Assembly: GCA_029907715.1 (NCBI GenBank)
Contig: JARYLI010000001.1
Span: forward strand, 124,001-188,000
Origin: Methanothrix sp.
GTDB lineage: Archaea; Halobacteriota; Methanosarcinia; Methanotrichales; Methanotrichaceae
Direction of reading: 5' to 3'
Length of the DNA stretch: 64,000 nucleotides
Made by a program: the position numbers and the translations under genes. Positions 53,448 to 63,527 of this stretch are shown here, one piece after another (the stretch's first letter is position 1; each line of letters opens with the position of its first letter). A model generated the notes under the pieces. The model did not search any database. It was not told the DNA's origin and saw only the letters and a program-made list of their open reading frames with translations.

Positions 53448-54370
53448 CTGCCCCTCACCCTCGGATCAAGAAGGCCATAGAGTGCATCCGCGAACATGTT
53501 CGCTGTTATCACCATTACGGTTATTATGAGAAACGAGCCCTGAAGCACGGGGTAATCCCTGTAGAGAAGCGCGCTGTAGATGAGATCCCCCATTCCACGC
53601 ATCGAGAAGACCATCTCTATGAAAAGTGCTCCGCTGAATATGAATCCAAAATCCAGAGCGATCAGTGTTATTATCGGAAGGGCTGCGTTTCTGAAGACAT
53701 GCCTGAATAGGATCTGACTGTCGTGGAGTCCTTTTGCCCTCGCATACAGTGCATACAGACTCCTTCTCTCCTGGATCACGCTTCCCCTCATGATCATGTG
53801 GTTCCGGGAGGCTGAGAAGAGGCTCATCAGGATCACAGGAAGCATGATATGATGAACTATGTTTCCGGGAGAACCTGTGGTGTAAAAACCCTTCATTGGA
53901 ACCCAGCCCAGCTGGAAACCAAATATGTAGAGGGATAGAATAGCCAGAAAGTAGGGTGGAGTGGAGTAGATGATGAGAAAGATGAACGTCTGCAGGCGAG
54001 AGCTCATGCTATTCCTCCAGCCGGCAAGCGCTCCGAGAAGCGTTCCCAGAAGAGCCCCGGTGATCACAGGCGGAGCTGCAAGAAGCAGAGTCCATTTCAT
54101 CCTCCCCAGAACGAGCGGCAGAACCGGAGAATGGAAGTGGTACGAGTAGCCGAGATTCAGGCGCAGGATCTCCTTCCAGTACATGATGTACTGCTCTCTC
54201 AGTGGCAGGTCCAGCCCCATCTCTCTCCTCATCTCCTGCACCAGATCATCGCTCAGAATCACATCCTCGCCGAGGAGGTTCGTCATGGTATCGCCGGGCA
54301 TCGCCCTCGGTATGGCGAAGTTCAGCGAGAGTATGACAAAAAGTGAGATCACATACCTGGCAGGATTCAT
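53444..54370 (-). CDS. ABC transporter permease, OppB/DppB/NikB type
   Basis: 308 residues, six hydrophobic segments. The N terminus has RYVISLFVILSLNFAIPRAM followed by the PGDTMTNLLG motif and the GLDLPLREQYIMYWKEIL region common to NikB/OppB. The EAA-like loop reads YARAKGLHDSQILFRHVFRN. It forms the heterodimeric pore with the OppC-like subunit. Starts three bases after the methyltransferase stop. Confidence 0.9.
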   Translation of the reverse strand: MNPARYVISLFVILSLNFAIPRAMPGDTMTNLLGEDVILSDDLVQEMRREMGLDLPLREQYIMYWKEILRLNLGYSYHFHSPVLPLVLGRMKWTLLLAAPPVITGALLGTLLGALAGWRNSMSSRLQTFIFLIIYSTPPYFLAILSLYIFGFQLGWVPMKGFYTTGSPGNIVHHIMLPVILMSLFSASRNHMIMRGSVIQERRSLYALYARAKGLHDSQILFRHVFRNAALPIITLIALDFGFIFSGALFIEMVFSMRGMGDLIYSALLYRDYPVLQGSFLIITVMVITANMFADALYGLLDPRVRGR

Positions 54371-54372
54371 CC

Positions 54373-55143
54373 TCAGCTCTCCGCGTGCCTGAGGGTGTAG
54401 AGCAGTGCGTCGGTGCTGTGGAAGCTGACCCGCATCTCATCATCAAGCCTGCCTGTGCTGCGCAGGTAATCCATTATCTCCTCCGGAGATCTCTCTGAGT
54501 ACCTGTACTGCTTCAGCACGTATCCGATGGGGAGCCTGTAATCCCTCGGGAAGAGCTCAACATCAAAGTCATGGCCCATATCTCTCAGAATGCTGTGCAG
54601 GCATCTGTGATCGACATGTGGTCTGGGACCGTATGCAAAATCGTTCAGTGGATCCGGAGGCTCGGCCCTGAAGACTATGAAGACGCCCAAATGCGAGACC
54701 TCCATCATCCTGCGAAGAAATGCCTCCACATCCTCCTGGAAGAGGCTGTAAGCGGCAAGCGTGTAATCGATCCTGTCAGAGATCTCAGCCTCCGGCCACG
54801 CATCGCATAAGGCTTTGATGTTATCGACTCCCCTGGCCTTTCTCATCAGAACCTGCAGCTGGTGCTCAGAGGGGTCCAGCGCGATGATCCTTCCTGCGAT
54901 TCTGGAAAGAGGTATGGCGAAGGCGCCCGTGCCAGCGCCTATGTCTAGAACCGTGGAGCCGGGATGGATCAGGGAGGAGATCCTGTCGAGGATCCTCCCC
55001 GGATAGCCCATCAGCTCCAGGATCTCGTCGTAGATCTCGTACTCCCTCCAGAACTGGTCGTTCGATATGCCTCTCTCCCTCAGATGGCGAATGTAGCTTG
55101 TTCTCCGGATGAACTCCCTCCACTGATCCACCCAAACGCTCAT
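54373..55143 (-). CDS. SAM-dependent class I methyltransferase inside the ABC operon
   Basis: 256 residues. Motif I is VLDIGAGTGAFAIPL, motif II-like IIALDPSEHQLQVL, and the C-terminal half has a beta sheet with EDVEAFLRRMMEVS. It is a class I (type 11-like) methyltransferase; the substrate cannot be read from the sequence. It lies between the solute-binding-protein gene (ATGA overlap) and the permease genes. That placement recalls operons where a small metal-chelating or peptide compound is made next to its importer, but this is inference. The longer frame to 55218 is inside the binding-protein gene. Confidence 0.85.
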   Translation of the reverse strand: MSVWVDQWREFIRRTSYIRHLRERGISNDQFWREYEIYDEILELMGYPGRILDRISSLIHPGSTVLDIGAGTGAFAIPLSRIAGRIIALDPSEHQLQVLMRKARGVDNIKALCDAWPEAEISDRIDYTLAAYSLFQEDVEAFLRRMMEVSHLGVFIVFRAEPPDPLNDFAYGPRPHVDHRCLHSILRDMGHDFDVELFPRDYRLPIGYVLKQYRYSERSPEEIMDYLRSTGRLDDEMRVSFHSTDALLYTLRHAES

Positions 55144-56714
55144 GCAACCCTCTCTACATTCAGGAAGTTCTCCAGGTTGTAGATACCATACAGCGGGTCT
55201 GAGCTCCAGCCGGTCCATTTCTTGTTGTACGGTGTGAACACCTTGTTCCAGTACAGCGCTATGCCAGGCAGGTTCTCAGCGTAGTAGTCCTGTACGCTGT
55301 GCGCGTACTCCTTAAGCTCCTCATCGCTCCTGGCAGCGAGAATGTCATCGCAGAGCTTCTGGAAGTTGGGATCGCTCAGGACGTGGAGCACACCCTCTCC
55401 GGTCCTGCGTGAGTCGAAGTAGCCGGTTCCCCAGTTCGCATGCATCATCATTCCCCAGGGAGTTGTCCTGGTGATGGTGAGGTCATACTGGTACTCATCC
55501 TTGAGCTTTATCCATGTCGCATCGTCCACGACCTTCAGCTCTGCATCTATGCCCACAGCTGAGAGGTACTCCTTCACCAGCTCTGCGACCCTCTGGAACT
55601 TCGAGCGTGCGAGGAGGAGAAGCTTCATGTCATTGCCGCCTGAATCCTCCAGAATCCCGTTGCCGTTCCGGTCCCTGTATCCCGCCTCATCCAGGATCTC
55701 CCTGGCCTTTTCAGGATTGTACTCAAGAGCTGGCGTATCCTTGAAGTACGCCATGCTGGGCGGCACAAACCCGCGGTTCGGAACAGAGCCGTATCCCAGG
55801 GCATCGATCTGGAGGATCTCCGTGTAGTTTATGGCGTATGACACTGCTTCCCTGAATTTGAGATCTGACATCGGTTCCCTGTTCAGATTGAATCCCAGGA
55901 AGACCAGGCCAACGTTGTCCTTCTCCACAAAATCGAATTTTCCGGTATCCATCAGCTTTCGAATGCCTGTGTATGGATACGTGCCAGCGTACTTGTAGTA
56001 TGCATCGACGTCTCCCTTCTCGAGCGCCATTGACAGAACATCTGAGTTCTCATACATGTGCAGCTCTATTGAATCGATCTTCGGCTCCCTGCCCTTCCAG
56101 TAGGGGTTCCTCTTGAAGTATATCACACCAGCCCCGAGGTCTGTTTTATCGATGACAAAAGGACCGCAACCGACGATTGCGCCCTCATCAGTGTATTCGG
56201 TCGGCTTATCTATCGTCTCCCACACATGCTTCGGCAGTATGTTGTATGTGGTGAACTCGAGGTTCAGCCGGGAGTAGGGCTTTTTGAGCTTGAATACAAC
56301 GGCATTCCCATCAACTGCTATCTCATCAACTGTATTTTTGATCCAGCCGGCTGGTGGGTACTTATCGGCGATGTACTCGAACGTGAACTTCACGTCCTCT
56401 GGAGTGAGCTTCGTGCCATCGCTCCAGTAGAGGTTATCATCTATCTCGAACCTCCAGGTAGTCCCATCCTCTGAGACAGAGTAGCTCTTTGCGGTCTGAC
56501 CGCTGAGAGTGCCGTCAGGGTTCATCCTCATAAGCGGCGGGTTGGAGAGGTGTGCGAAGACCCCCATGCTGGAATCGCCCAGGATGCTGGCAGATTTGAC
56601 CACATCCTGAGTGCCTATCCTGAGCACAGTCTCATCTGCAGAGCCGCATTGAATCACAGCGGTTGTCGTTAAAATTAAGACCAATATGGCGAGCTTTTTA
56701 TGTAAATTCTTCAT
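55140..56714 (-). CDS. ABC transporter solute-binding protein, peptide/nickel type
   Basis: 524 residues of the SBP family 5. A short signal peptide (KLAILVLILTTTAVIQCGSA, with Cys that could be lipid-modified although the box is not typical) leads to the VLRIGTQDVVKSASILG start, a DDNLYWSDGTKLTPEDVKF loop and the NRGFVPPSMAYF segment. It captures the cargo outside the membrane and passes it to the permease. NikA versus OppA-type specificity cannot be assigned. GGAGGT precedes the start; ATG 56714 or TTG 56717 are both possible. It is the first gene of the operon. Confidence 0.88.
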   Translation of the reverse strand: MKNLHKKLAILVLILTTTAVIQCGSADETVLRIGTQDVVKSASILGDSSMGVFAHLSNPPLMRMNPDGTLSGQTAKSYSVSEDGTTWRFEIDDNLYWSDGTKLTPEDVKFTFEYIADKYPPAGWIKNTVDEIAVDGNAVVFKLKKPYSRLNLEFTTYNILPKHVWETIDKPTEYTDEGAIVGCGPFVIDKTDLGAGVIYFKRNPYWKGREPKIDSIELHMYENSDVLSMALEKGDVDAYYKYAGTYPYTGIRKLMDTGKFDFVEKDNVGLVFLGFNLNREPMSDLKFREAVSYAINYTEILQIDALGYGSVPNRGFVPPSMAYFKDTPALEYNPEKAREILDEAGYRDRNGNGILEDSGGNDMKLLLLARSKFQRVAELVKEYLSAVGIDAELKVVDDATWIKLKDEYQYDLTITRTTPWGMMMHANWGTGYFDSRRTGEGVLHVLSDPNFQKLCDDILAARSDEELKEYAHSVQDYYAENLPGIALYWNKVFTPYNKKWTGWSSDPLYGIYNLENFLNVERVA

Positions 56715-56861
56715 CAAAGCTTTACCTCCGTTGCTACAAAAAATACTATTTTACATAAATATGTTCCGGTAACTTATTATAAAAGCGCAGAAACTGCATC
56801 AAAACCTGTGAATATATTGTCGGACGAGTATGGTTATGACAGGGTCTCACGCAGCAGTGAA

Positions 56862-56983
56862 CACTCTTATCCATCTGATAACTTGCCCGGAGAGGCAGCA
56901 GTCATGCTATGCGCTCCTGATGGGCGGATAAGTGCATTCAGCAACCTACCGCATGACCTTCAAGTTGCTAATGCATAAGAGCG
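56862..56983 (+). repeat. Element C copy 6
   Basis: 122 bp from CACTCTTATCC to CATAAGAGCG; one A replaces the usual G at the left end and a base is lost in GTTGCTAATGC. No clean target duplication. It lies between the divergent ABC operon and aEF-2. Other than this and the aEF-2 promoter the 56718-57239 gap holds only an orphan GGAGGTAATAAT at 57126 with no start codon nearby. Confidence 0.85.
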
Positions 56984-57171
56984 AGAGCAAAAAAATATTC
57001 TTCTGCTCCATAACCGTGAACTTCAAACGCAAGGATAAGAAACCTGGAAGCCTGCGATGGACAGGAGCTATAGGATGCTGGAACAAATTATGTAATATAT
57101 TTATGTTTTACTGCAATGTCGCGAGGAGGTAATAATATCATTCGGACAGGTCCGTTCGATCCTAACTAAGG

Positions 57172-57179
57172 CTTATATA
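57172..57179 (+). promoter_or_regulatory. TATA box for fusA
   Basis: CTTATATA lies about 60 bases before the ATG at 57240, giving a leader of roughly 35 bases. Confidence 0.6.
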
Positions 57180-57239
57180 GGTGGAATCAGAAGTTTTTGG
57201 GTCCGAGTTAATGCTTACACAAGTTCAGTGGTGCGTGTT

Positions 57240-59432
57240 ATGGGCAAGAGAAAGAAGATCGCAGAGCGTGTGATTGCTCTGATGGACAGGCCCGAGATGA
57301 TCAGAAACATCGGGATTGTCGCGCATATAGATCATGGCAAGACGACGCTATCAGACAACCTCCTGGCAGGCGCGGGGATGATCTCCATGGAGCTCGCCGG
57401 GAAGCAGCTCTTCATGGACTTCGACCCTCTCGAGCAGGCGAGGGGCATAACGATAGATGCCGCAAACGTCTCCATGGTCCATGAGTATGAGGGGAAGGAG
57501 TATCTGATCAACATGATCGATACTCCTGGGCACGTGGATTTCGGTGGCGACGTCACACGAGCGATGCGCGCTGTTGATGGCGCTGTCGTTGTTGTGGATG
57601 CGGTTGAGGGCGCAATGCCGCAGACGGAGACCGTTCTGAGGCAGGCGCTTCGCGAGGGCGTTCGTCCTGTTCTGTTCGTGAACAAGGTCGACAGGATGAT
57701 CAACGAGCTCAAGGTTGAGAAGAAGGAGATGGCAGTTCGTCTCGGAAAGGTCATCGACAGCATCAACAAGCTCATCAGGAGCATGGACGAGGAGCACTAC
57801 AAGGCCGGCTGGAGGCTGGATGCTGCAAACGGCAGCGTGGCATTCGGCTCAGCCCTCTACAACTGGGCCATAAGCGTTCCGCAGATGAAGAAGACCGGCA
57901 TAGGCTTTGATCAGGTCTACGAGTACTGCCGCTCGGATCGGATGAAGGAGCTGGCACAGAAGTGTCCTCTCTATGTTGCGGTCAACGACATGATAATCCG
58001 CTTCCTGCCGAGCCCGCTCGAGGCCCAGAAGAACAGGATCAGGGTCATATGGAAGGGCGACTGGAACAGCCCTGTGGGAAAGGCCATGGCGGCATGCGAT
58101 CCGAACGGACCGGTGGCGTTCATGGTCACAAAGATCAAGGTGGATCCGCATGCGGGAGAGGTCGCAACAGGACGGCTCTTCTCAGGCACGCTTGTTCGCG
58201 GCATGGAGCTTCACATCTCAGGGGTGCCACATACAAACAGGATCCAGCAGACAGGCATCATGATGGGGGCTGAGCGGATAGAGGTCGAGAGGATTCCTGC
58301 AGGAAACATCGCAGCAGTCACAGGCCTGAGAGACGCGATCGTCGGCTCGACAGTTTCGAGCGATCCGAACATGACACCGTTCGAGGTGATCAAGCATGTA
58401 TCAGAGCCGGTCATGACGGTCGCGGTCGAGGCTAAGAACATGCGCGATCTCCCCAAGCTCATAGAGGTCCTCCGCCAGACAGCAAAAGAGGATCCTACGC
58501 TCCAGATAACGATCAATGAGGAGACGGGCGAGCATCTCATGGCAGGGATGGGCGAGCTCCACCTGGAGATCGTGGCGACCAGGATCCAGAGGGACAAGGG
58601 AGTCGAGATAAAGACATCCCCCCCGATCGTGGTCTACAGGGAGTCTGTGACCGGCAAGGCAGGGCCTGTCGAGGGCAAGTCTCCAAACCATCACAACAGG
58701 TTCTACATAGAGATAGAGCCGCTGGAGCCTGGCGTGATCGAGGTCCTCAAGGAAGGAAAGATCAACATGAAGATGGAGGAGGTCGAGCGCAGGAAGATCC
58801 TGATCGACGCGGGCATGGACAAGGAAGAGGCCAGGAACGTGGTCAACTTCATCGGAACCAATATGTTCCTTAACATGACAAAGGGCGTCCAGTACCTCAA
58901 GGAGACAATGGAGCTCATACTCGAGGGCTTCGAGGAGGCGATAACTGCAGGTCCGATCTGCAGGGAGCCGGTTCAGGGTATAAAGGCGAAGCTTGTGGAT
59001 GTAAAGCTCCATGAGGATGCTGTCCACAGAGGACCCGCTCAGGTGATACCCGCGGTCAGGCAGGCGGTCCAGGCCGGAATACTCATGGCGAACCCGACGC
59101 TGCTGGAGCCGATGCAGAACGTCTTTATACAGGTGCCCCAGGACCAGATGGGAGGGGCCATGTCCGAGATCCAGGGACGTCGCGGTGTGATCCTGAGCAT
59201 GGAGACTCAGGGGGACATGATCACGATCAAGGCCAAGATGCCTGTCGCAGAGATGTTCGGATTTGCAGGCGCGATCCGGTCCGCCACAGAGGGCAGGGCG
59301 CTCTGGTCCACAGAGTTCGCAGGCTTCGAGCCGATCCCGGCAAACCTGATGCTGGATACGGTTCGGCAGATCAGGACCAGAAAGGGATTGAAGCCTGAGA
59401 TGCCGACGCCAAGCGACTATCTCAAGGCGTGA
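57240..59432 (+). CDS. fusA: Translation elongation factor aEF-2
   Basis: 730 residues from ATG 57240. G1 motif [10 protein letters not shown]3 DTPGHVDF, G4 NKVD; domain III-V features follow, with [15 protein letters not shown] including the diphthamide-target His in the conserved [16 protein letters not shown] region. aEF-2 moves tRNAs and mRNA through the ribosome. The N terminus [15 protein letters not shown] supports the ATG at 57240 rather than the GTG at 57228. GGTG precedes it. It is followed by aEF-1alpha with its own TATA box. Confidence 0.97.
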   Translation: MGKRKKIAERVIALMDRPEMIRNIGIVAHIDHGKTTLSDNLLAGAGMISMELAGKQLFMDFDPLEQARGITIDAANVSMVHEYEGKEYLINMIDTPGHVDFGGDVTRAMRAVDGAVVVVDAVEGAMPQTETVLRQALREGVRPVLFVNKVDRMINELKVEKKEMAVRLGKVIDSINKLIRSMDEEHYKAGWRLDAANGSVAFGSALYNWAISVPQMKKTGIGFDQVYEYCRSDRMKELAQKCPLYVAVNDMIIRFLPSPLEAQKNRIRVIWKGDWNSPVGKAMAACDPNGPVAFMVTKIKVDPHAGEVATGRLFSGTLVRGMELHISGVPHTNRIQQTGIMMGAERIEVERIPAGNIAAVTGLRDAIVGSTVSSDPNMTPFEVIKHVSEPVMTVAVEAKNMRDLPKLIEVLRQTAKEDPTLQITINEETGEHLMAGMGELHLEIVATRIQRDKGVEIKTSPPIVVYRESVTGKAGPVEGKSPNHHNRFYIEIEPLEPGVIEVLKEGKINMKMEEVERRKILIDAGMDKEEARNVVNFIGTNMFLNMTKGVQYLKETMELILEGFEEAITAGPICREPVQGIKAKLVDVKLHEDAVHRGPAQVIPAVRQAVQAGILMANPTLLEPMQNVFIQVPQDQMGGAMSEIQGRRGVILSMETQGDMITIKAKMPVAEMFGFAGAIRSATEGRALWSTEFAGFEPIPANLMLDTVRQIRTRKGLKPEMPTPSDYLKA

Positions 59433-59444
59433 ACCGCTGGAAAA

Positions 59445-59454
59445 GATTTAAAGG
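59445..59454 (+). promoter_or_regulatory. TATA box for tuf
   Basis: GATTTAAAGG lies 46-55 bases before the ATG at 59500; the gene may also read through from fusA. Confidence 0.5.
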
Positions 59455-59499
59455 CAGAAAGAAAATACGGATGAAACCACTTGAAAGGAGATGAATAAA

Positions 59500-60774
59500 A
59501 TGGCAGAGACAAAGCCTCACCTTAATCTGGCATTCATCGGACACGTTGACCATGGCAAGTCAACGCTTGTCGGAAGGATGATGTATGAGATGGGGGCCAT
59601 CGATGAGCACACCATCGAGGAGTACAGGAAGGAAGCTGCTGCAAAGGGCAAGGCGACATTCGAGTTCGCCTGGGTCATGGACAGCCTGAAGGAGGAGCGC
59701 GAGAGGGGTGTGACGATCGATATAGCTCACCAGCGCTTCGATACCGACAAGTACTACTTCACGGTGGTCGACTGCCCCGGTCACAGGGATTTCGTGAAGA
59801 ACATGATCACAGGCGCCAGCCAGGCTGATGCTGCGGTGCTGGTTGTTGCTGCGCCCGATGGCGTGATGGCCCAGACGAAGGAGCATGTCTTCCTCGCAAG
59901 GACTCTTGGCGTGACACAGCTGATAGTGGCCATAAACAAGATGGACGCGACAGAGCCGCCATACGATGAGAAGAGGTTCAAGGAGGTTAAGGAGGAGGTC
60001 GGCAAGCTCCTGAGGATGGTCGGGTACAAGGTCGATGAGATCCCGTTCATACCGGTGTCTGCTTACAACGGTGATAATGTCGTGAAGCACAGCGATAAGA
60101 CCAAGTGGTACACAGGGCCGACCATACTGGATGCTCTGAACGCGCTGAAGGAGCCGCAGAAGCCGGTGAACCTCCCGCTCCGCATACCTGTGCAGGATGT
60201 TTACACGATCTCAGGCGTCGGTACGGTGCCAGTAGGGCGTGTTGAGACCGGCGTGCTCAAGAAGGGCGACAAGGTCATATTCGAGCCCGCACACGTCACA
60301 GGCGAGGTCAAGTCCATAGAGATGCATCACCAGGAGATCCCCGAGGCGTACCCCGGAGACAACATCGGGTGGAACGTCAGGGGCATCAGCAAGAACGACA
60401 TCAAGAGAGGCGATGTCTGCGGTCACGTCGACAATCCGCCGACAGTGGCGAAGGAGTTCACAGCCCAGATCGTGGTGCTGCAGCATCCGAGCGCGATCTC
60501 CGCTGGCTACACACCTGTCTTCCACTGCCATACCGCGCAGGTGGCGTGCACGATAACAGAGATCAAGGCCAAGCTCGATCCCAGGACAGGCTCTGTAAAG
60601 GAGCAGAACCCGGCGTTCATAAAGACGGGTGACGCTGCAATCATCGCTGTCAGGCCAACAAAGCCGATGGTGATCGAGAAGGTCAAGGAGATCCCGCAGC
60701 TCGGCAGGTTTGCGATCAGGGATATGGGCATGACGATCGCCGCGGGCATGTGCCAGAACGTGACTCCAAGATAA
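59500..60774 (+). CDS. tuf: Translation elongation factor aEF-1alpha
   Basis: 424 residues. GTP-binding motifs: [23 protein letters not shown], and a switch I region [13 protein letters not shown]. Domains II and III have the [15 protein letters not shown] and [11 protein letters not shown] regions. It delivers aminoacyl-tRNA to the ribosome. ATG 59500 follows GGAGATGA at six bases; the ATG at 59491 overlaps that site. The ribosomal protein uS10 gene follows after 15 bases, the usual archaeal order. Confidence 0.97.
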   Translation: MAETKPHLNLAFIGHVDHGKSTLVGRMMYEMGAIDEHTIEEYRKEAAAKGKATFEFAWVMDSLKEERERGVTIDIAHQRFDTDKYYFTVVDCPGHRDFVKNMITGASQADAAVLVVAAPDGVMAQTKEHVFLARTLGVTQLIVAINKMDATEPPYDEKRFKEVKEEVGKLLRMVGYKVDEIPFIPVSAYNGDNVVKHSDKTKWYTGPTILDALNALKEPQKPVNLPLRIPVQDVYTISGVGTVPVGRVETGVLKKGDKVIFEPAHVTGEVKSIEMHHQEIPEAYPGDNIGWNVRGISKNDIKRGDVCGHVDNPPTVAKEFTAQIVVLQHPSAISAGYTPVFHCHTAQVACTITEIKAKLDPRTGSVKEQNPAFIKTGDAAIIAVRPTKPMVIEKVKEIPQLGRFAIRDMGMTIAAGMCQNVTPR

Positions 60775-60789
60775 AACCGGTGTCTTAGC

Positions 60790-61098
60790 ATGCAAAAGGC
60801 GAGGATACGGCTCTCCGGGACGAACCCCGCGACGCTTGATGACATATGCAACCAGGTGCGCGGGATCGCCCAGAGGACTGGAGTGCACATGGCGGGCCCG
60901 ATTCCGCTCCCGACCAAGAGGCTGGTGGTTCCCTGCCGCAAGAGCCCTGATGGAGAGGGCTCTGCGACCTGGGATCACTGGGAGATGAGGGTTCACAAGC
61001 GGCTGATAGACCTGGATGCGGATGAGAGGGCACTGAGGCAGCTCATGCGGATCCAGGTTCCCAAGAACGTGAACATCGAGATAGTGCTCGAAAGTTAG
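60790..61098 (+). CDS. rps10: Small-subunit ribosomal protein uS10
   Basis: 102 residues. [20 protein letters not shown] at the N terminus, then [17 protein letters not shown] and the conserved loop [19 protein letters not shown]. It binds the 3' major domain of 16S rRNA. It lies 15 bases after tuf and three bases before a tRNA gene, so the transcript probably continues into the tRNA. Confidence 0.96.
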   Translation: MQKARIRLSGTNPATLDDICNQVRGIAQRTGVHMAGPIPLPTKRLVVPCRKSPDGEGSATWDHWEMRVHKRLIDLDADERALRQLMRIQVPKNVNIEIVLES

Positions 61099-61100
61099 CT

Positions 61101-61188
61101 GGACTCGTAGTATAGTCTGGATAGAACAGAGGCCTCCGGAGGTCACCGGGGATAGCCTCAAACCCGGGTTCGAATCCCGGCGGGTCCG
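61101..61188 (+). tRNA. tRNA-Arg (CCG), with a short intron
   Basis: Acceptor stem GGACTCG (61101-61107) pairs with CGGGTCC (61181-61187), discriminator G 61188. T-arm CCGGG-TTCGAAT-CCCGG lies at 61164-61180. Anticodon stem GAGGC (61129-61133) pairs with GCCTC (61155-61159). The 21 bases between them exceed a normal seven-base loop by 14; removing 61140-61153 (after position 37) leaves loop CTCCGGA with anticodon CCG. CCGG at 61136 and 61146 can pair, as in a bulge-helix-bulge splicing site. The D-stem has an A-A mismatch. 3' CCA is not encoded. Confidence 0.8.
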
Positions 61189-61224
61189 CTGCTTTAATTT
61201 TATTTTTGGTTATTTTTGGTTTGC

Positions 61225-61797
61225 ATGTGCGAGATAGTTCTGGTCGGCAGGTCGAATGTGGGCAAGTCCACGCTCTTCAGAGCTCTGACCGGTGAGAGGG
61301 TCCCCATCGGAAGAAGGCCGGGGGTGACTGTGCGACCGTATTCTGTCAGAATCGGCAGCCTGACGTATATCGACATGCCAGGCTACGGGTTCATGAAGTA
61401 CCGGAGCTGGAGGGAGCAGGAGCGCGTCAGGGATCTCATAGTGAGGTACCTCGAGGATCATGCTGACAGGATAATAACAGCAGTACAGGTCACAGATGCG
61501 GCGTCGTTCCTGGAGATCGCGGAGAGGTGGGAGAGCAGGGGCGAGGTGCCTGTGGAGATCGAGATGTGGGAGTTTCTATGCGATTTGAAGCTCAATCCGA
61601 TACTCGCGGCGAACAAGATCGATCGGATAGCGAACAGAGAGCAGGTGCTGGACTGGATCGCGGAGCGTCTCGGCATGGAGCCGCCCTGGAGGCGATGGGA
61701 GGATCGCATAGCCCCGATATCTGCGAAGCGCGGCGAGATCGAGCCGCTCAGGCATCTTATAAAATCAAGGATGGAGACCAGCAGGAGCAGATGCTGA
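61225..61797 (+). CDS. engB: EngB-type GTPase
   Basis: 190 residues. G1 VGRSNVGKST, G3 DMPGYGFMKY, G4 NKID, with a G5-like ISAKRGEI. EngB/YihA-type GTPases take part in ribosome assembly; archaeal members are less studied. The TTG at 61216 and the ATG at 61225 are in frame; the ATG gives CEIVLVGRSN and there is no ribosome-binding site, so a leaderless transcript is likely given the AT-rich sequence just upstream. Confidence 0.9.
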   Translation: MCEIVLVGRSNVGKSTLFRALTGERVPIGRRPGVTVRPYSVRIGSLTYIDMPGYGFMKYRSWREQERVRDLIVRYLEDHADRIITAVQVTDAASFLEIAERWESRGEVPVEIEMWEFLCDLKLNPILAANKIDRIANREQVLDWIAERLGMEPPWRRWEDRIAPISAKRGEIEPLRHLIKSRMETSRSRC

Positions 61798-61955
61798 GCC
61801 ATGGGGATCTCAGGGCAGCGCCACAGTCTCACAAAAAGAGATGCTGCATCCTCTGATGTACCGATCCTGCTGTGAAATTCAGATCAGCATCTTCCAGAGC
61901 TGCTTGCTCACAGGCCGCATATTGGGATCCGATCCCCTGCACGAATGCTAGGCGC

Positions 61956-63086
61956 TCATTTCTGATCTGTGTTCTTCTCCGTTGATGCGACCGGCAGGGT
62001 GAAGAGAACCGTGCACCCCTTTCCCGGCTCCGACTCTATCCAGACCCGCCCGCCATGCGTTTCGATTATCTTTTTGACGATCGCAAGGCCGGCTCCGGTC
62101 CCCTCTGATCTGCTGTCAATCTTGTAAAACAGCCTGAAGACGTTGCTTTGATGCTTCGGATCGATGCCCATGCCGTTGTCCCTGACGTAAAACACGGTCT
62201 CTCCGTTCTTTTTGCAGCCGATATGTATCTGTGGCGACCTCTGATCCCCCATGTACTTCACGCTGTTGTCTATCAGATTGACGAGAACCTCCACAGCCCT
62301 GATCCTGCTGGCATGAACCACAGGAAGATCTCCATCGATCACCACATCAACTCCTCTGGACACCAGCTTTTCCCTCGTGAGGGTGAGGGCCTCATTCACG
62401 ATATCTGCAAATGGCACGCGCTCTCGCGACGCCAGGATCCTGCCTATCCTGCTGATCTTCAGCGTGTCATCCAGCATTTCATTGATGTCGTTCACCGCGG
62501 TCTCTATGACTCGCAGATCATCATCGATCCTCCTGGAGTTTCCGGCACGTATATCCTCTTTGAGAAATCCGAGAAAGCCGCTGATCGTGAGCAACGGAGC
62601 TCTCAGGTCATGAGATATTGTGTACAGCAGCCATTCCAGCTCCTCGTTCTTCGATTTGAGCTCTGAAGTCCTGTCGGCAACGAGCTTCTCCAGGGTCCGT
62701 TGGGAGCTTCTCAGCATCGCCTCTTTCTCTTTTCCTTCAGTGATATCCATGCTTACGATCTGCGCGCGTATGGGGCCCGAGCTCAGCGGATGGACATACG
62801 TCCTCAGATGCACCCTCTCTCCGTCAGGTCTGGTGCAGATGTGCTCGAAGCTGGATCTGTTGCCCGAGTTCAGGATATCGAGTATGCGCGAACGAGCCTC
62901 GCGATCTGCGAATGGTGGATCTTCTGTTCTGCTGATCTCCTCTCCATCCAGTCCGGTTATTGATGTGAACGATGGGTTTGCAAGCATAATCCTGCATTCT
63001 CGATCAAGATACGCCACGCCCACCGGCAGGCTCTCAAAGAGATGTCTGAAAATATCATCCGGGGCACCGTGATCTCCCAAAGCCAT
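61956..63086 (-). CDS. PAS-domain histidine kinase
   Basis: 376 residues. A PAS domain (about 15-125; SLPVGVAYLDRECRIMLANP with GLDGEEISRTEDP) is followed by a coiled-coil linker, an H-box ISHDLRAPLLTISG and an ATPase domain with N-box LIDNSVKYM, G1 DNGMGIDP and G2 GTGAGLAIVKK. No membrane segment, so a cytosolic sensor; no response regulator is adjacent. Its signal is unknown. The ATG at 63086 is preferred because AGGGTGG precedes it, and an AT-rich TATA-like stretch lies upstream; the longer frame to 63182 has an unlikely Cys-rich start. Confidence 0.9.
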   Translation of the reverse strand: MALGDHGAPDDIFRHLFESLPVGVAYLDRECRIMLANPSFTSITGLDGEEISRTEDPPFADREARSRILDILNSGNRSSFEHICTRPDGERVHLRTYVHPLSSGPIRAQIVSMDITEGKEKEAMLRSSQRTLEKLVADRTSELKSKNEELEWLLYTISHDLRAPLLTISGFLGFLKEDIRAGNSRRIDDDLRVIETAVNDINEMLDDTLKISRIGRILASRERVPFADIVNEALTLTREKLVSRGVDVVIDGDLPVVHASRIRAVEVLVNLIDNSVKYMGDQRSPQIHIGCKKNGETVFYVRDNGMGIDPKHQSNVFRLFYKIDSRSEGTGAGLAIVKKIIETHGGRVWIESEPGKGCTVLFTLPVASTEKNTDQK

Positions 63087-63243
63087 CCACCCTACACACC
63101 TTTCTGAGATACAGACATCATCAAAATATAAAAAGTCAAGCCCACAACCAAAACATCCGCAGGTGCATCTTGTTTCCAGCACCTGCGGCCCATCAAATGG
63201 CGGCTGACCATTTAGAGGCAGGTCCTACAGTCATAACCCGCTG

Positions 63244-63402
63244 TCACAGGTTCTCTCTGAGGAGCTGGTAGACGACGTAAACAGCTATCACAAAGATGGC
63301 GAGCTTCGCCAGCCACATCAGCGGGCCCCACAGGACCATCACGAGTATCACTGCCAGAATAAGGAGTATCAGGTTTCTCTCCTTTCTCTTGAATCTGCTC
63401 AT
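63244..63402 (-). CDS. Small membrane protein (52 aa)
   Basis: 52 residues: basic N terminus (MSRFKRKERN) and two adjacent hydrophobic segments, LILLILAVILVMVLWGP and KLAIFVIAVYVVYQLL. The TATA-like TTTATATATATG at 63424-63435 lies 22-33 bases before the ATG at 63402, predicting leaderless transcription. It may be a small membrane subunit or a stress peptide; no family recognised. The longer frame to 63495 lies upstream of the transcript start. Confidence 0.68.
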   Translation of the reverse strand: MSRFKRKERNLILLILAVILVMVLWGPLMWLAKLAIFVIAVYVVYQLLRENL

Positions 63403-63527
63403 GATGGATACAGTGCAGTGATGGTTTATATATATGATTGGCCGCGGATAGCTCAGGTGCTGGCTGTGGTGATGTTCCCTGAAATCGTGGAACAACGCTG
63501 GACAAAGCCTATATCCAGGCAGATCTC

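Noticed and set aside
55144-55218. N-terminal extension of the methyltransferase
   Set aside because: It overlaps the end of the binding-protein gene out of frame; the ATGA overlap start at 55143 is normal.
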